Part shown: in pieces, positions 52,711 to 61,457 of the stretch
How the letters are laid out: each line of letters starts with the position of its first letter
How positions within the stretch are numbered: position 1 is the first letter of the stretch
Source of the DNA: Flavobacteriaceae bacterium UBA3339
GTDB taxonomy: Bacteria; Bacteroidota; Bacteroidia; Flavobacteriales; Flavobacteriaceae
Direction of reading: 5' to 3'
DNA length: 64,000 nucleotides
NCBI GenBank assembly: GCA_002360925.1
Contig: DERN01000006.1
Span: 1 to 64,000 of the forward strand
Notes under the pieces: model-generated
Database searches by the model: none
What the model was told of the DNA's origin: nothing
Seen by the model: only the letters and a program-made list of their open reading frames with translations
Made by a program: the position numbers and the translations under genes

Positions 52711-53310
52711 ATGAAAAAATCAAATAACCTCTTCTTCTTCGGCTTGTTCTTCATGCTGTTCATAAGTTGTTCGCCCGAAAATCATCAAGAATTACCACAA
52801 TACAATCCTGTTGTGTATTCCGAAAATTTTCAGAAAATCATTTCAAACGATTTTGACGAAAATCAATTTACACATTATATCGAAGCCGGATCAAAAAAAT
52901 GGTTTCCTAATAAAGACAATAGAAAAAACGGATATTACGAATTTTCGCCTTTTAACAGCAACGAAACGTTAAATGTTGCGTGGATTGTACTTCCGCCAAT
53001 AAATCTTGATTTAGCAAATGCAAAACGATTAACCTTTAAATGTGCGCAACATCATGTGGTAAACAGCGAACATAATGATTTAAAATTGTTTGTTTCGTTA
53101 AACTTCAACGGAAATATAAGCGAAGCCAAATGGACTGAATTAAGCTTTAAAAAACCCGAAGCTAATTCTCAGAAATATTTGTGGATTAATTCCGGAATTG
53201 TTGATTTATCACAGTTTTCGGGCATAATTTATATTGCGTTTAAAGCAAATGGAGGTAGCGCAAGTACCAACGCGGGCGCTTATATGATTGACGATATTAA
53301 AGTATTTTAA
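52711..53310 (+). CDS. choice-of-anchor J (DUF5017-like) lipoprotein
   Basis: 199 residues from the ATG at 52711, which overlaps nothing but lies 10 nt after the receptor stop. Lipoprotein signal MKKSNNLFFFGLFFMLFISC (Cys20). A single beta-jellyroll-like domain follows with AWIVLPPINLDLANAKRLTF, FVSLNFNGNISEAKWTELSF and IYIAFKANGGSAST, and ends in YMIDDIKVF, the usual ending of the choice-of-anchor J family. Surface-exposed binding partner of the receptor by context. Function not tested. Confidence 0.85.
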   Translation: MKKSNNLFFFGLFFMLFISCSPENHQELPQYNPVVYSENFQKIISNDFDENQFTHYIEAGSKKWFPNKDNRKNGYYEFSPFNSNETLNVAWIVLPPINLDLANAKRLTFKCAQHHVVNSEHNDLKLFVSLNFNGNISEAKWTELSFKKPEANSQKYLWINSGIVDLSQFSGIIYIAFKANGGSASTNAGAYMIDDIKVF

Positions 53311-53320
53311 CCATAAGAAT

Positions 53321-54673
53321 ATGAAAGCATTTAAATATATATTTAGTTTTTTAATCGTTGTTATTTTACTAAAAAGTTGTGCAAACAGCGATGATGTAAG
53401 TGCGCCAATTATTGAATATCGCGAAGAAATACCCACTATTACATTAGATGAATTATACGCAAAAGCCACAACAAATGCGCAATTATATACCGAAAACGAT
53501 ATTTTAGAAGCCTACGTTTCGTCGAGCGATGAAAGCGGAACGTTTTACAAATCGGTTTCGTTACAAAATAAAGAAGGTACGAAAGGTTTTTCGATCGCAG
53601 TTGATATGTATAATATTAACAATTACCTAAATCCGGGCCGAAAAGTATACATTCATTTACAAGATTTGTATTTTGCTATTGCACACAATTCGCTTGTTTT
53701 AGGCGATTTGTATCAAGAAACAAACGTTGGTCGATTGCGAAAAAATGATTTTTACAAAAAAGTCTTTCCTTCAGCAACTGTTTTAAACAAAGATGATTTA
53801 GTTCAAAAAGTTTCGTTATCTAAACTAAAAAACAACAATTTTATTAATATTTTAGTCGAAGTAGATGAAGTTCAATTTCAAGATGCATCGGTTGGAAAGC
53901 CGTTTTTTGATCCAAATAATGCGTACGGCGGCGCAACAAATCATAAAATCGTTGATGCAACAGGCAACATGAATTTTAGGACGAGTGAATATGCCAAATT
54001 TGCTTCGAGAATTGTACCTGCAAATAGTGGAAAAATCCGTGGTGTTTTAACCAAATATAATTCCGATTTTCAGTTTATGATTCGCACTTTTAACGATTTG
54101 CATTTAGACAAACCACGAAACAGGGCTTCGACTGCAATTGGTGGAGAAAATAGGATATTTAATGCAACCGTAAATGAGAATTTCGAAAGCTTTTCGGTTT
54201 CGAGCAACAATCAAACCAGCTTTCCACAATACGGGAACGATTATTCGTTTGGCGAGCGTTATTGGGCAGTTCGTTCGTTCGACAACAACAAATACATTCA
54301 GTTAAATTCGTATAACAATGATCATACTATTACAAAAAGTTATTTCATTGTTCCGGTTCAATTTAACGGAACTAAAAACTTATCATTCGAAACAAAAGAC
54401 GGTTATTACAACGGCGATGTTTTACATGTTTATTATGTTTTAGAAAATGATTATGTCTACGGAAGTTTTATAGAAACAAACCGTTTTACTGAGATTACGA
54501 ACCAGTTTCAGTATTCAAAAGGAAACACAAACGGTTATGCTCCGCAGTTTTTAGCGAGCGGAAATTATCAATTTCCAAACAATTTAAACGGAAACGGATA
54601 TGTTATTTTTGAATATTCTGGAACCAAAACCATAACTACAACTATACAGATAGATCATATTAGATTTTGGTAA
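53321..54673 (+). CDS. DUF5689-family lipoprotein
   Basis: 450 residues from the ATG at 53321; an earlier in-frame TTG would lie within the previous gene. Lipoprotein signal MKAFKYIFSFLIVVILLKSC (Cys20). Residues 40-260 match the DUF5689 layout (PTITLDELYAKATTNAQLYT, LEAYVSSSDESGTFYKSVSL, GRKVYIHLQDLYFAIAHNSL), a domain found next to nucleases and TonB receptors in Bacteroidota. The C-terminal 190 residues resemble another jellyroll ending in IQIDHIRFW. Last gene of the receptor operon. Confidence 0.85.
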   Translation: MKAFKYIFSFLIVVILLKSCANSDDVSAPIIEYREEIPTITLDELYAKATTNAQLYTENDILEAYVSSSDESGTFYKSVSLQNKEGTKGFSIAVDMYNINNYLNPGRKVYIHLQDLYFAIAHNSLVLGDLYQETNVGRLRKNDFYKKVFPSATVLNKDDLVQKVSLSKLKNNNFINILVEVDEVQFQDASVGKPFFDPNNAYGGATNHKIVDATGNMNFRTSEYAKFASRIVPANSGKIRGVLTKYNSDFQFMIRTFNDLHLDKPRNRASTAIGGENRIFNATVNENFESFSVSSNNQTSFPQYGNDYSFGERYWAVRSFDNNKYIQLNSYNNDHTITKSYFIVPVQFNGTKNLSFETKDGYYNGDVLHVYYVLENDYVYGSFIETNRFTEITNQFQYSKGNTNGYAPQFLASGNYQFPNNLNGNGYVIFEYSGTKTITTTIQIDHIRFW

Positions 54674-54786
54674 TTTGGTTTTTATTCTTAATAAATATAT
54701 TTTTTTCGACATACTATTCTAAAAAACAGGATCTTTATGGTTTGTAAAGATTCGAAACAAATCGAATTCTTTTCCGAGATATTATC

Positions 54787-55278
54787 ATGAAAATCATTCA
54801 AGCTAAAACGAAAGACGTTAACCAGATCATGGAAATTATTGAACACGCAAGAACAATTATGCGTGCTAATGGAAATACAACGCAATGGACAAACGGATAT
54901 CCTTCGAAAGAAATTATTTTGAACGATATTGAATGTAATCATGGTTTTGTTTGTTTAGAAAACGAAGAAATAGTGGGTTATTTCTGTTTTTTTAAAGGGA
55001 ACGATCCTGAACCAAATTATCAGGTAATTGAAAACGGAAACTGGCTAAATGACAAACCTTATGGAGTTATTCACAGATTAGCTTCGAACGGAAAAGCGAA
55101 AGGTGTTGCAAAAGCTTGTTTTGACTACTGTTTTAAACAAATACAGAATATTAAAGTCGATACGAATCATGATAATGTTCCGATGCAGAGCTTTTTTAAA
55201 AAATATGGTTTTACATATTGTGGCGTTATTTACGTAAACGACGGAACACCTCGAGATGCTTTTCAGATGATGATTTAA
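54787..55278 (+). CDS. GNAT-family N-acetyltransferase
   Basis: 163 residues, full GNAT fold. The acetyl-CoA loop appears as RLASNGKAKGVAKACFDYCF (R-x-x-G-x-A-like, about 98-117), then VDTNHDNVPMQSFFKKYGFT (about 127-146). MKIIQAKTKDVNQIMEIIEH forms the first strand and helix. Acceptor substrate unknown. Shares a convergent terminator with the next gene. Confidence 0.9.
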   Translation: MKIIQAKTKDVNQIMEIIEHARTIMRANGNTTQWTNGYPSKEIILNDIECNHGFVCLENEEIVGYFCFFKGNDPEPNYQVIENGNWLNDKPYGVIHRLASNGKAKGVAKACFDYCFKQIQNIKVDTNHDNVPMQSFFKKYGFTYCGVIYVNDGTPRDAFQMMI

Positions 55279-55282
55279 TTGA

Positions 55283-55312
55283 AAAAACTCCTGAATTAAA
55301 TTCAGGAGTTTT
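55283..55312. terminator. bidirectional terminator
   Basis: AAAAACTCCTGAAT, loop of 3, ATTCAGGAGTTTT between the convergent genes ending at 55278 and 55317. Confidence 0.85.
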
Positions 55313-55316
55313 ATAT

Positions 55317-56057
55317 TTAAAATCTATATCCAACACCAATTGCAGCACGAATTCCTGCCCAAGGTCCTTTTACTTTAGCTTTAGCACCTTGTTCGTTTAC
55401 TTCGTATGTCATATCTATAATAGGCAAATCTAAATCTTTCAAAGCTTTATCGATTTCTGTTACTTCATCTGCATTTAACGCGCGTTTACCCGATAAATCA
55501 CCTTTTGCTGATCCGTACATTGGTCCCATAATTAACCAATCTAAATAGATTTGTTTCGCGATTTTCCATTGCGCTCCGATTGCAAAACCAGCCGAAAAAG
55601 TATTTAGTTTTCCGTCTAATGTAATATGTTCTTTTTCTCCGTTATAATCGTACGCTAACGGAAATTCAGCTCCGTGTGAAGCATATCGTACAAAAGGTGC
55701 TACATAAAATCCTTTAAAACCTTCTTTCCCTAAATAAAAACGAGCTTCGGGAGTTATGGAAAAGCTGTTGATTTTAGCACTTTTTATTTGATTGGAAGTA
55801 ACCGCATCATTGATTAAAGATTCAATCGAACCAAAAAAAGGAATTCCGCGTTTCGGCATTAAGTTAACCGAAGCTCCAACAGTTGTTTTTGGAGTAATTA
55901 ATCGTTCGTATTGAACCGAAATAGTTCCGGTAGACAATGCCATAACGTTTAATTTAATCATATTTTTTTCTTCAGTCGAAACTGTTTCATCTACTGCTTC
56001 TTGAGCTGAAGCAAGAAATCCTGTAAGTAAGAATAAGGATAAAAGTGTTTTTTTCAT
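55317..56057 (-). CDS. outer-membrane protein, DUF3575-like
   Basis: 246 residues from the ATG at 56057; the earlier in-frame start at 56111 would add 18 residues before the signal peptide. Signal peptide MKKTLLSLFLLTGFLASAQ. A small beta-barrel is suggested by strands such as IKLNVMALSTGTISVQYERL (about 32-51), FYVAPFVRYASHGAEF and IRAAIGVGYRF at the end. DUF3575 proteins in Bacteroidota share the KxNxLxxxxxxxSxxYE start. Function unknown. Confidence 0.75.
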   Translation of the reverse strand: MKKTLLSLFLLTGFLASAQEAVDETVSTEEKNMIKLNVMALSTGTISVQYERLITPKTTVGASVNLMPKRGIPFFGSIESLINDAVTSNQIKSAKINSFSITPEARFYLGKEGFKGFYVAPFVRYASHGAEFPLAYDYNGEKEHITLDGKLNTFSAGFAIGAQWKIAKQIYLDWLIMGPMYGSAKGDLSGKRALNADEVTEIDKALKDLDLPIIDMTYEVNEQGAKAKVKGPWAGIRAAIGVGYRF

Positions 56058-56215
56058 TTCTTTAAATTTGTGCAAAGTTAACAGTCTTTTTAACATATAC
56101 AAAACCAACAAGTTAAGAACAAAATAACTCTTTTAGAATTCTTTAATAAAAAATTAAAAACTTCTTTAAAACGACAAAATGGTTAAGATCACAATAAGAA
56201 AAACTCAAACAAAAT

Positions 56216-56248
56216 AAAAACCTTTATTGAAATACGATAAAGGTTTTT
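56216..56248 (-). terminator. terminator of the atp operon
   Basis: AAAAACCTTTAT, 9-nt loop, ATAAAGGTTTTT, 24 nt past the atpG stop. Confidence 0.88.
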
Positions 56249-56271
56249 AAGATATATTATTAAATCAGGTC

Positions 56272-57132
56272 TTAGTTATTCAAAGCTTCAGCTCCACCAA
56301 CGATTTCTAAGATTTCGTTTGTAATTGCAGCCTGACGCGCTTTGTTATAAGTTAATTTCAACTGATCGCGCAAAGCTTTCGCGTTATCTGTTGCTTTGTG
56401 CATCGCTGTCATACGAGCTCCGTGTTCTGCTGCATTAGAATCTAGAACAGCTTTAAACAACTGCGTTTTTAACGACGACGGAATCAAATTTAAAAGGATG
56501 TCTTCTTTAGAAGGCTCATAAATATAATCAACCGTTGAGTTTGAAGTTGCTTCGATTGGTTTTAAAGGTAAAAACTGTTCTGTTAACACAATTTGCGTTG
56601 CAGCGTTTTTAAACTGATTGTAAACCAATTCTACTTTATCATAAGTACCTTCGATAAAAGCATCCATGATTTGTTGCGCAACAACTTCTACATTCGTGAA
56701 AGTTAACGCGTCGAATAAATCGCTACGGTTTGCGAAAACAGTTTCGGTTTTACCAACAATATCGTTTCCTTTTTTACCAATAGTCAACACATCAACTTGT
56801 TTACCAGCATAGGTTACATCGATTAAAGTACGTGCTGTTTTAATTACGTTTGCATTAAACGCACCACACAATCCGCGGTTCGATGTTACTACTACCAATA
56901 AAACCTTGTTTACTTCACGTTGTTCAGCGTAAACTCCAGAAGCATCACCTTCTAATGTTGCACTAATGTTTTGAATTAACTCTGTAAGCTTTTCTGCGTA
57001 CGGACGCATCGCTGTAATGGCATCCTGAGCTTTCTTTAATTTAGCTGCAGAAACCATTTTCATCGCCGATGTAATTTGCATCGTAGATGATACCGAGTTT
57101 ATTCTATTACGTATTTCTTTAAGATTTGCCAT
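56272..57132 (-). CDS. atpG: ATP synthase gamma subunit
   Basis: 286 residues, the usual length. The N-terminal helix LKEIRNRINSVSSTMQITSA (about 4-23) and the C-terminal helix AMHKATDNAKALRDQLKLTY with EILEIVGGAEAL make the rotating coiled-coil shaft; the middle has VVVTSNRGLCGAFNANVIK (about 79-97). Rotor stalk of F1. Last gene of the operon. Confidence 0.97.
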   Translation of the reverse strand: MANLKEIRNRINSVSSTMQITSAMKMVSAAKLKKAQDAITAMRPYAEKLTELIQNISATLEGDASGVYAEQREVNKVLLVVVTSNRGLCGAFNANVIKTARTLIDVTYAGKQVDVLTIGKKGNDIVGKTETVFANRSDLFDALTFTNVEVVAQQIMDAFIEGTYDKVELVYNQFKNAATQIVLTEQFLPLKPIEATSNSTVDYIYEPSKEDILLNLIPSSLKTQLFKAVLDSNAAEHGARMTAMHKATDNAKALRDQLKLTYNKARQAAITNEILEIVGGAEALNN

Positions 57133-57163
57133 TTTTTCAGAATTAAGACAAAAAGAATTAGAT

Positions 57164-57205
57164 ATTAGTATTGAGAAGTTAGAAATCTAGATTCTCAATA
57201 CTAAT
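57164..57205 (-). other. inverted repeat in the atpA-atpG intergenic region
   Basis: A 14-bp stem (ATTAGTATTGAGAA at 57164-57177 with TTCTCAATACTAAT at 57192-57205) around a 14-nt loop. No long T run follows it, so it looks more like an mRNA-stability or processing hairpin than a terminator. Confidence 0.6.
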
Positions 57206-57220
57206 TACTCTATACTTTTA

Positions 57221-58795
57221 TTAGTATTTAGACGCTACTTCTTTTGCAACTTTTTCTAATGTTGCAGTAGCTTCATCAGATAAGTTTCCTGCTTTTAACG
57301 CATTTAACGTATCGCGATGAGATAAATTCAATACTTGTAAAAATTCTTTCTCGAATTCTTTTACTTTTTCTACAGGTACGTTACGTAATAAGTTTTTAGA
57401 ACCAGCATAGATAATCGCAACTTGATCTTCTACTGTATACGGATCGTTCACTGTTTGTTTTAAGATTTCAACGTTACGTTTACCTTTTTCGATTACGTTC
57501 ATTGTAGCTGCATCTAAGTCAGAACCAAATTTCGCGAAAGCTTCTAACTCACGGAACTGTGCTTGGTCTAATTTTAATGTACCTGCTACTTTTTTCATCG
57601 ATTTGATTTGCGCGTTACCACCAACACGAGATACCGAAATACCTACGTTAATTGCCGGACGTACACCTGAGTTGAATAAATCAGACTCTAAGAAGATTTG
57701 TCCGTCTGTAATCGAAATTACGTTTGTTGGGATATATGCAGAAACGTCACCCGCTTGTGTTTCGATAATTGGTAAAGCAGTTAACGAACCACCACCTTTA
57801 ACGATTGGTTTTAATGATTCTGGTAAATCGTTCATGTTACGAGCGATTTCGTCATCACCAATAATTTTAGCTGCACGCTCTAATAAACGAGAGTGAAGAT
57901 AGAAAACGTCTCCAGGATAAGCCTCACGACCTGGTGGACGACGTAAAATTAACGACATTTCACGGTAAGCAACAGCTTGTTTAGATAAATCATCATAAAC
58001 GATTAATGCAGGACGTCCTGAATCACGGAAATACTCACCAATTGCAGCACCAGCCATAGGAGCGTATACTTGCATTGGAGCAGGATCCGAAGCGTTAGCA
58101 GCAACAATGATTGAATATGCTAAAGCACCTTTTTCTTCTAACGTTTTTGCAATATTAGCAACTGTAGAAGCTTTTTGCCCAACAGCTACATAGATACAGA
58201 ATACTGGTTTACCAGCATCGTAAAATTCTCTTTGATTTAAAATCGTGTCGATACAAACAGTTGTTTTTCCTGTTTGACGGTCACCAATTACCAACTCACG
58301 TTGTCCACGTCCTACCGGAATCATCGCATCGATTGCTTTAATACCTGTTTGCATTGGCTCTGTAACTGGCTGACGGAAGATTACTCCTGGTGCTTTACGC
58401 TCAATTGGCATTTCGTATAAATCACCAGCAATTGGTCCTTTACCATCAATTGGGTTACCTAAAGTATCAACCACACGTCCTAACATTCCTTCTCCAACTT
58501 TGATAGAAGCAATACGCCCAGTTCTTTTTACGATAGAACCTTCGCTAACTCCTGTAGACGGTCCAAATAAAACAACACCTACGTTGTCTTCTTCTAAGTT
58601 TTGTACCATTGCCTCTAATCCGCTCTCGAACTGAACTAACTCACCATATTGTGCGTTAGCTAAACCGTGAACACGTGCAATACCATCCCCAATTTGTAGA
58701 ACGGTTCCAACTTCTTCAACTGAAGCTTCTGTTCCAAAACCAGATAACTGTTTCTTTAAAATTGCTGAAATTTCAGCAGGATTAATGTCTGCCAT
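57221..58795 (-). CDS. atpA: ATP synthase alpha subunit
   Basis: 524 residues. Walker A GDRQTGKT (about 170-177), the conserved ARG segment in ILRRPPGREAYPGDVFYLHSRLLERAAK (about 280-305), and the alpha-type VISITDGQIFLESDLFN (about 343-359). Non-catalytic nucleotide-binding subunit of F1 hexamer with beta. The beta and epsilon genes are not next to it, as in other Bacteroidota. Confidence 0.98.
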   Translation of the reverse strand: MADINPAEISAILKKQLSGFGTEASVEEVGTVLQIGDGIARVHGLANAQYGELVQFESGLEAMVQNLEEDNVGVVLFGPSTGVSEGSIVKRTGRIASIKVGEGMLGRVVDTLGNPIDGKGPIAGDLYEMPIERKAPGVIFRQPVTEPMQTGIKAIDAMIPVGRGQRELVIGDRQTGKTTVCIDTILNQREFYDAGKPVFCIYVAVGQKASTVANIAKTLEEKGALAYSIIVAANASDPAPMQVYAPMAGAAIGEYFRDSGRPALIVYDDLSKQAVAYREMSLILRRPPGREAYPGDVFYLHSRLLERAAKIIGDDEIARNMNDLPESLKPIVKGGGSLTALPIIETQAGDVSAYIPTNVISITDGQIFLESDLFNSGVRPAINVGISVSRVGGNAQIKSMKKVAGTLKLDQAQFRELEAFAKFGSDLDAATMNVIEKGKRNVEILKQTVNDPYTVEDQVAIIYAGSKNLLRNVPVEKVKEFEKEFLQVLNLSHRDTLNALKAGNLSDEATATLEKVAKEVASKY

Positions 58796-58830
58796 GTTTG
58801 TTTATTTTATCACGTTTAACGTGTGTGATT

Positions 58831-59364
58831 TTAATTATTAAATTCTCTTTTTAATTTACTTAACTTGTTTGCAATAGATGCATTGAATTGCATATCGCCT
58901 AAACGAATGATGAAACCGCCGATGATATCTTTATTTACTTCGTTTACAATCGTAGTTTCTTTATTCGTAATTTCTTTGATTTTAGCCAATACTTGCGCTT
59001 CTAATTCTGGTGTTAAAGGTGTAGCTGTTGTTACATAAGCTACTTTAATTCCTTTTAACTCATCATATAAAGTTGCGTATTGTGCCGCAATGGCTTCTAA
59101 AATATCTAAACGCTTGTTTTGTAATAAAACCGAAAATAAGTTTTTAGTATCTGCGTTAGCCGAAGCAAAAATTTCGTTTAAGGCAGCTAATTTAGCATTT
59201 CCTTTAATAATAGGATTTTCTAAAAATAACTTCAACTCTTTGCTTTGTGAAATAGCTGCTGATATCGTTTTCATATCTTGGCTTACTACTTCAGCATTTC
59301 CTTTTGCGTTAGACACGTCAAGAATTGCTTTAGCGTATCTTAAGGCTGCTCTTGTTCCCGTCAT
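58831..59364 (-). CDS. atpH: ATP synthase delta subunit
   Basis: 177 residues. N-terminal helical bundle (RYAKAILDVSNAKGNAEVV, about 9-27), the middle LLQNKRLDILEAIAAQYATL (about 82-101), and the C-terminal beta part (GGFIIRLGDMQFNASIANKL). Links F1 to the peripheral stalk. 9 nt after atpF. Confidence 0.95.
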   Translation of the reverse strand: MTGTRAALRYAKAILDVSNAKGNAEVVSQDMKTISAAISQSKELKLFLENPIIKGNAKLAALNEIFASANADTKNLFSVLLQNKRLDILEAIAAQYATLYDELKGIKVAYVTTATPLTPELEAQVLAKIKEITNKETTIVNEVNKDIIGGFIIRLGDMQFNASIANKLSKLKREFNN

Positions 59365-59373
59365 AACGTATAA

Positions 59374-59874
59374 TTAGTTTAATTTGATATCGTTTAACAA
59401 TGATCCTACCAACTGCTCTTGAGCTTGTTTATCGGCTAATTGACCTTTTAACAATTTCTCAGCAATATCGATCGATAAAGACGATACTTGGTTTTTGATG
59501 TCTGCAACAGCTGCATTTTTTTCGCTTTCGATTGTAGCCTGAGCTTGAGCAATCATTAGCGCACCTGCTGTTTGAGCTTCTTCTTTAGCTTCAGCGATCA
59601 TTTTATCTTTCATGTCACGAGCATCTTTTAACATTGCGTCACGTTCTGCACGAGCTTCAGCCAATAATTTTTCGTTGTCTGCTTTTAAGTTAGCTAAATC
59701 TCTTTTTGCATTTTCAGCAGCAGCTAAAGCATCCGCAATTCCTTCTTCGCGAGCTTCTAAAGCATTTACGATAGGTTTCCATGCAAATTTTCCTAATACA
59801 AAAATGATTACGGCTAAAATAATTAGTTGCCAAAAGAATAAACCAAAACTAAAATCGTTGATTAACTTTTCCAT
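59374..59874 (-). CDS. atpF: ATP synthase b subunit
   Basis: 166 residues. One membrane helix at 8-28 (FGLFFWQLIILAVIIFVLGK), then a long amphipathic coiled coil rich in Ala, Lys, Glu (AENAKRDLANLKADNEKLLA, EARAERDAMLKDARDMKDKM). Peripheral stalk linking Fo to F1. Starts 96 nt after the end of atpE, with a hairpin in the gap. Confidence 0.96.
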   Translation of the reverse strand: MEKLINDFSFGLFFWQLIILAVIIFVLGKFAWKPIVNALEAREEGIADALAAAENAKRDLANLKADNEKLLAEARAERDAMLKDARDMKDKMIAEAKEEAQTAGALMIAQAQATIESEKNAAVADIKNQVSSLSIDIAEKLLKGQLADKQAQEQLVGSLLNDIKLN

Positions 59875-59921
59875 TATATCTTAAATGTGAAATTTATTAT
59901 TTACTGTTTTTCTGTTTAATT

Positions 59922-59958
59922 AAACAATATCTGTAACCAACCGTTACAGATATTGTTT
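59922..59958 (-). other. strong inverted repeat between atpE and atpF
   Basis: A perfect 16-bp stem (AAACAATATCTGTAAC at 59922-59937 with GTTACAGATATTGTTT at 59943-59958) and a 5-nt loop. It lies 12 nt past the atpE stop. No clear T run follows, so a processing, stability or partial-termination signal fits better than a full terminator; such an element can raise the amount of c subunit relative to the genes after it. Confidence 0.8.
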
Positions 59959-59970
59959 GATTTTGAGTGA

Positions 59971-60165
59971 CTATTTTCCTAAGATTAAAGCACCGAATGC
60001 TAAACCTTCCAATAATGCACCAATGATAATCATTGCAGTTTGGATTTTTCCAGCAGCTTCTGGTTGACGAGCGATTGCGTCCATTGCAGAAGAACCGATT
60101 TTACCTAAACCGTAACCAGCTCCGATTACGATTAAACCTGCACCAATAATAGTTGGGATTGTCAT
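59971..60165 (-). CDS. atpE: ATP synthase c subunit
   Basis: 64 residues, two hydrophobic helices joined by a polar loop (AIARQPEAAGKIQ). The ion-carrying acid is Glu in ALLEGLAFG (about 54). The residues around it do not follow the Na-type motif (E-S/T), so proton coupling is likely. Forms the c-ring in the membrane. Confidence 0.97.
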   Translation of the reverse strand: MTIPTIIGAGLIVIGAGYGLGKIGSSAMDAIARQPEAAGKIQTAMIIIGALLEGLAFGALILGK

Positions 60166-60221
60166 AATAAATGATTTATATATAATTAAACAAAATTTTA
60201 ATACTCTACTTTAAATACTTC

Positions 60222-61367
60222 TTAGTGATGATCGTGTTCTTGTACAGCCGATCCAATAAACAATGATGATAACATTGTAAAGATGAATGCTTGTAAAAAC
60301 GCTACTAATATTTCTAGGAAAACTAAGAAGGTCGATAATAAAAATGAAACTCCTGTTGCACCAGCTGCTCCTAACGTTTCTTTCATAACGAAAGCTACTG
60401 CAATTAATCCCATTACTACCGAGTGACCAGCTGTAATGTTAGCAAATAAACGGATTAATAAAGAGAACGGTTTTGTAAACATTCCTAATACTTCAATTGG
60501 AGCTAAAACAATTTTCATTGGCGCAGGAACCCCCGGCATCCAGAAAATATGTTTCCAATAATCTTTATTTGCAGAAATGTTTGTATAAAGGAATGTAAAC
60601 ATCGCTAAACAAACCGTTACCGAAATGTTTCCTGTCACGTTTAAACCTAGCGGAGTTAATCCTAATATGTTTAATAAGAAGATTAAAAAGAATACCGATA
60701 ATAAGTACGGCATAAACTTTTTGTATTTTTTGTCGCCAATATTCGGGCGCGCCATTTCATCGCGAACGTAAATTACCAACGGCTCTAAAGCACGAGCAAT
60801 TCCTTTTGGTAAATTGTTTGGAGATGTTTTGTATGTTTTAGCTAATGCTGTGAATCCTAAGAATAACAATACGGTAGCGAATAATAAACCTACAACGTTT
60901 TTAGTAATCGAAAAATCTAATGGTTTTTCATTTGTTGGATGATGATCTTCATCGTAATTGATGGTTCCTTCAGCATCGGTTTTATAAATTTTACCGTGGT
61001 AATATTTATAGTTTTGTCCGCCATTTTCTACAACTTTTCCGTTGTAAACGAAATCTTCAGAAGACATAAACACTTTTAATCCATTATCAATCAAAATGAT
61101 TGGCAAAGCAAAACCATAGTGTCTATGTTGTTCTGCATCTGCATAAAAAGAATAAAAATGATCGTCCATCAAGTGGTGCTGAGTAAACTCATGAACAAAC
61201 TCTTTTGAGCTTGGATCTACAGCTTCGTGCGTTTCATGCGCACTTTCAGCAGCTACAGGCAGCGAATCCTGAACAGCAGCAACTGGTTCTGTTGCATTCG
61301 AAACCAAAGGCATCAAAGCAAATAAAACCGCTGTTAGCAAATGAAGTGATTTTTTAATAGTCACCAT
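60222..61367 (-). CDS. atpB: ATP synthase a subunit
   Basis: 381 residues, longer than proteobacterial AtpB because of an N-terminal signal-like part (MVTIKKSLHLLTAVLFALMP) and an extra periplasmic piece of about 110 residues rich in His, Glu and Asp (HETHEAV, HHLMDDHFYSFYADAEQHRH). The membrane core starts near 160; the conserved Arg is in LLIRLFANITAGHSVVMG (about 312-329), needed for proton transfer with the c-ring. The extra part is usual in Bacteroidota. Confidence 0.95.
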   Translation of the reverse strand: MVTIKKSLHLLTAVLFALMPLVSNATEPVAAVQDSLPVAAESAHETHEAVDPSSKEFVHEFTQHHLMDDHFYSFYADAEQHRHYGFALPIILIDNGLKVFMSSEDFVYNGKVVENGGQNYKYYHGKIYKTDAEGTINYDEDHHPTNEKPLDFSITKNVVGLLFATVLLFLGFTALAKTYKTSPNNLPKGIARALEPLVIYVRDEMARPNIGDKKYKKFMPYLLSVFFLIFLLNILGLTPLGLNVTGNISVTVCLAMFTFLYTNISANKDYWKHIFWMPGVPAPMKIVLAPIEVLGMFTKPFSLLIRLFANITAGHSVVMGLIAVAFVMKETLGAAGATGVSFLLSTFLVFLEILVAFLQAFIFTMLSSLFIGSAVQEHDHH

Positions 61368-61457
61368 ACCGTGATTAAATTTTTTTATGGTTCAAAAATT
61401 TTGTGCAAAAATACAATAAATATCGTTTCTGCACAGAAGTATTTCAACTTTTTTTTA

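Noticed and set aside
56272..61367. Missing beta and epsilon genes taken as a deletion in the ATP synthase operon
   Set aside because: In Bacteroidota these two genes are normally in a separate atpDC location, so their absence here is expected.
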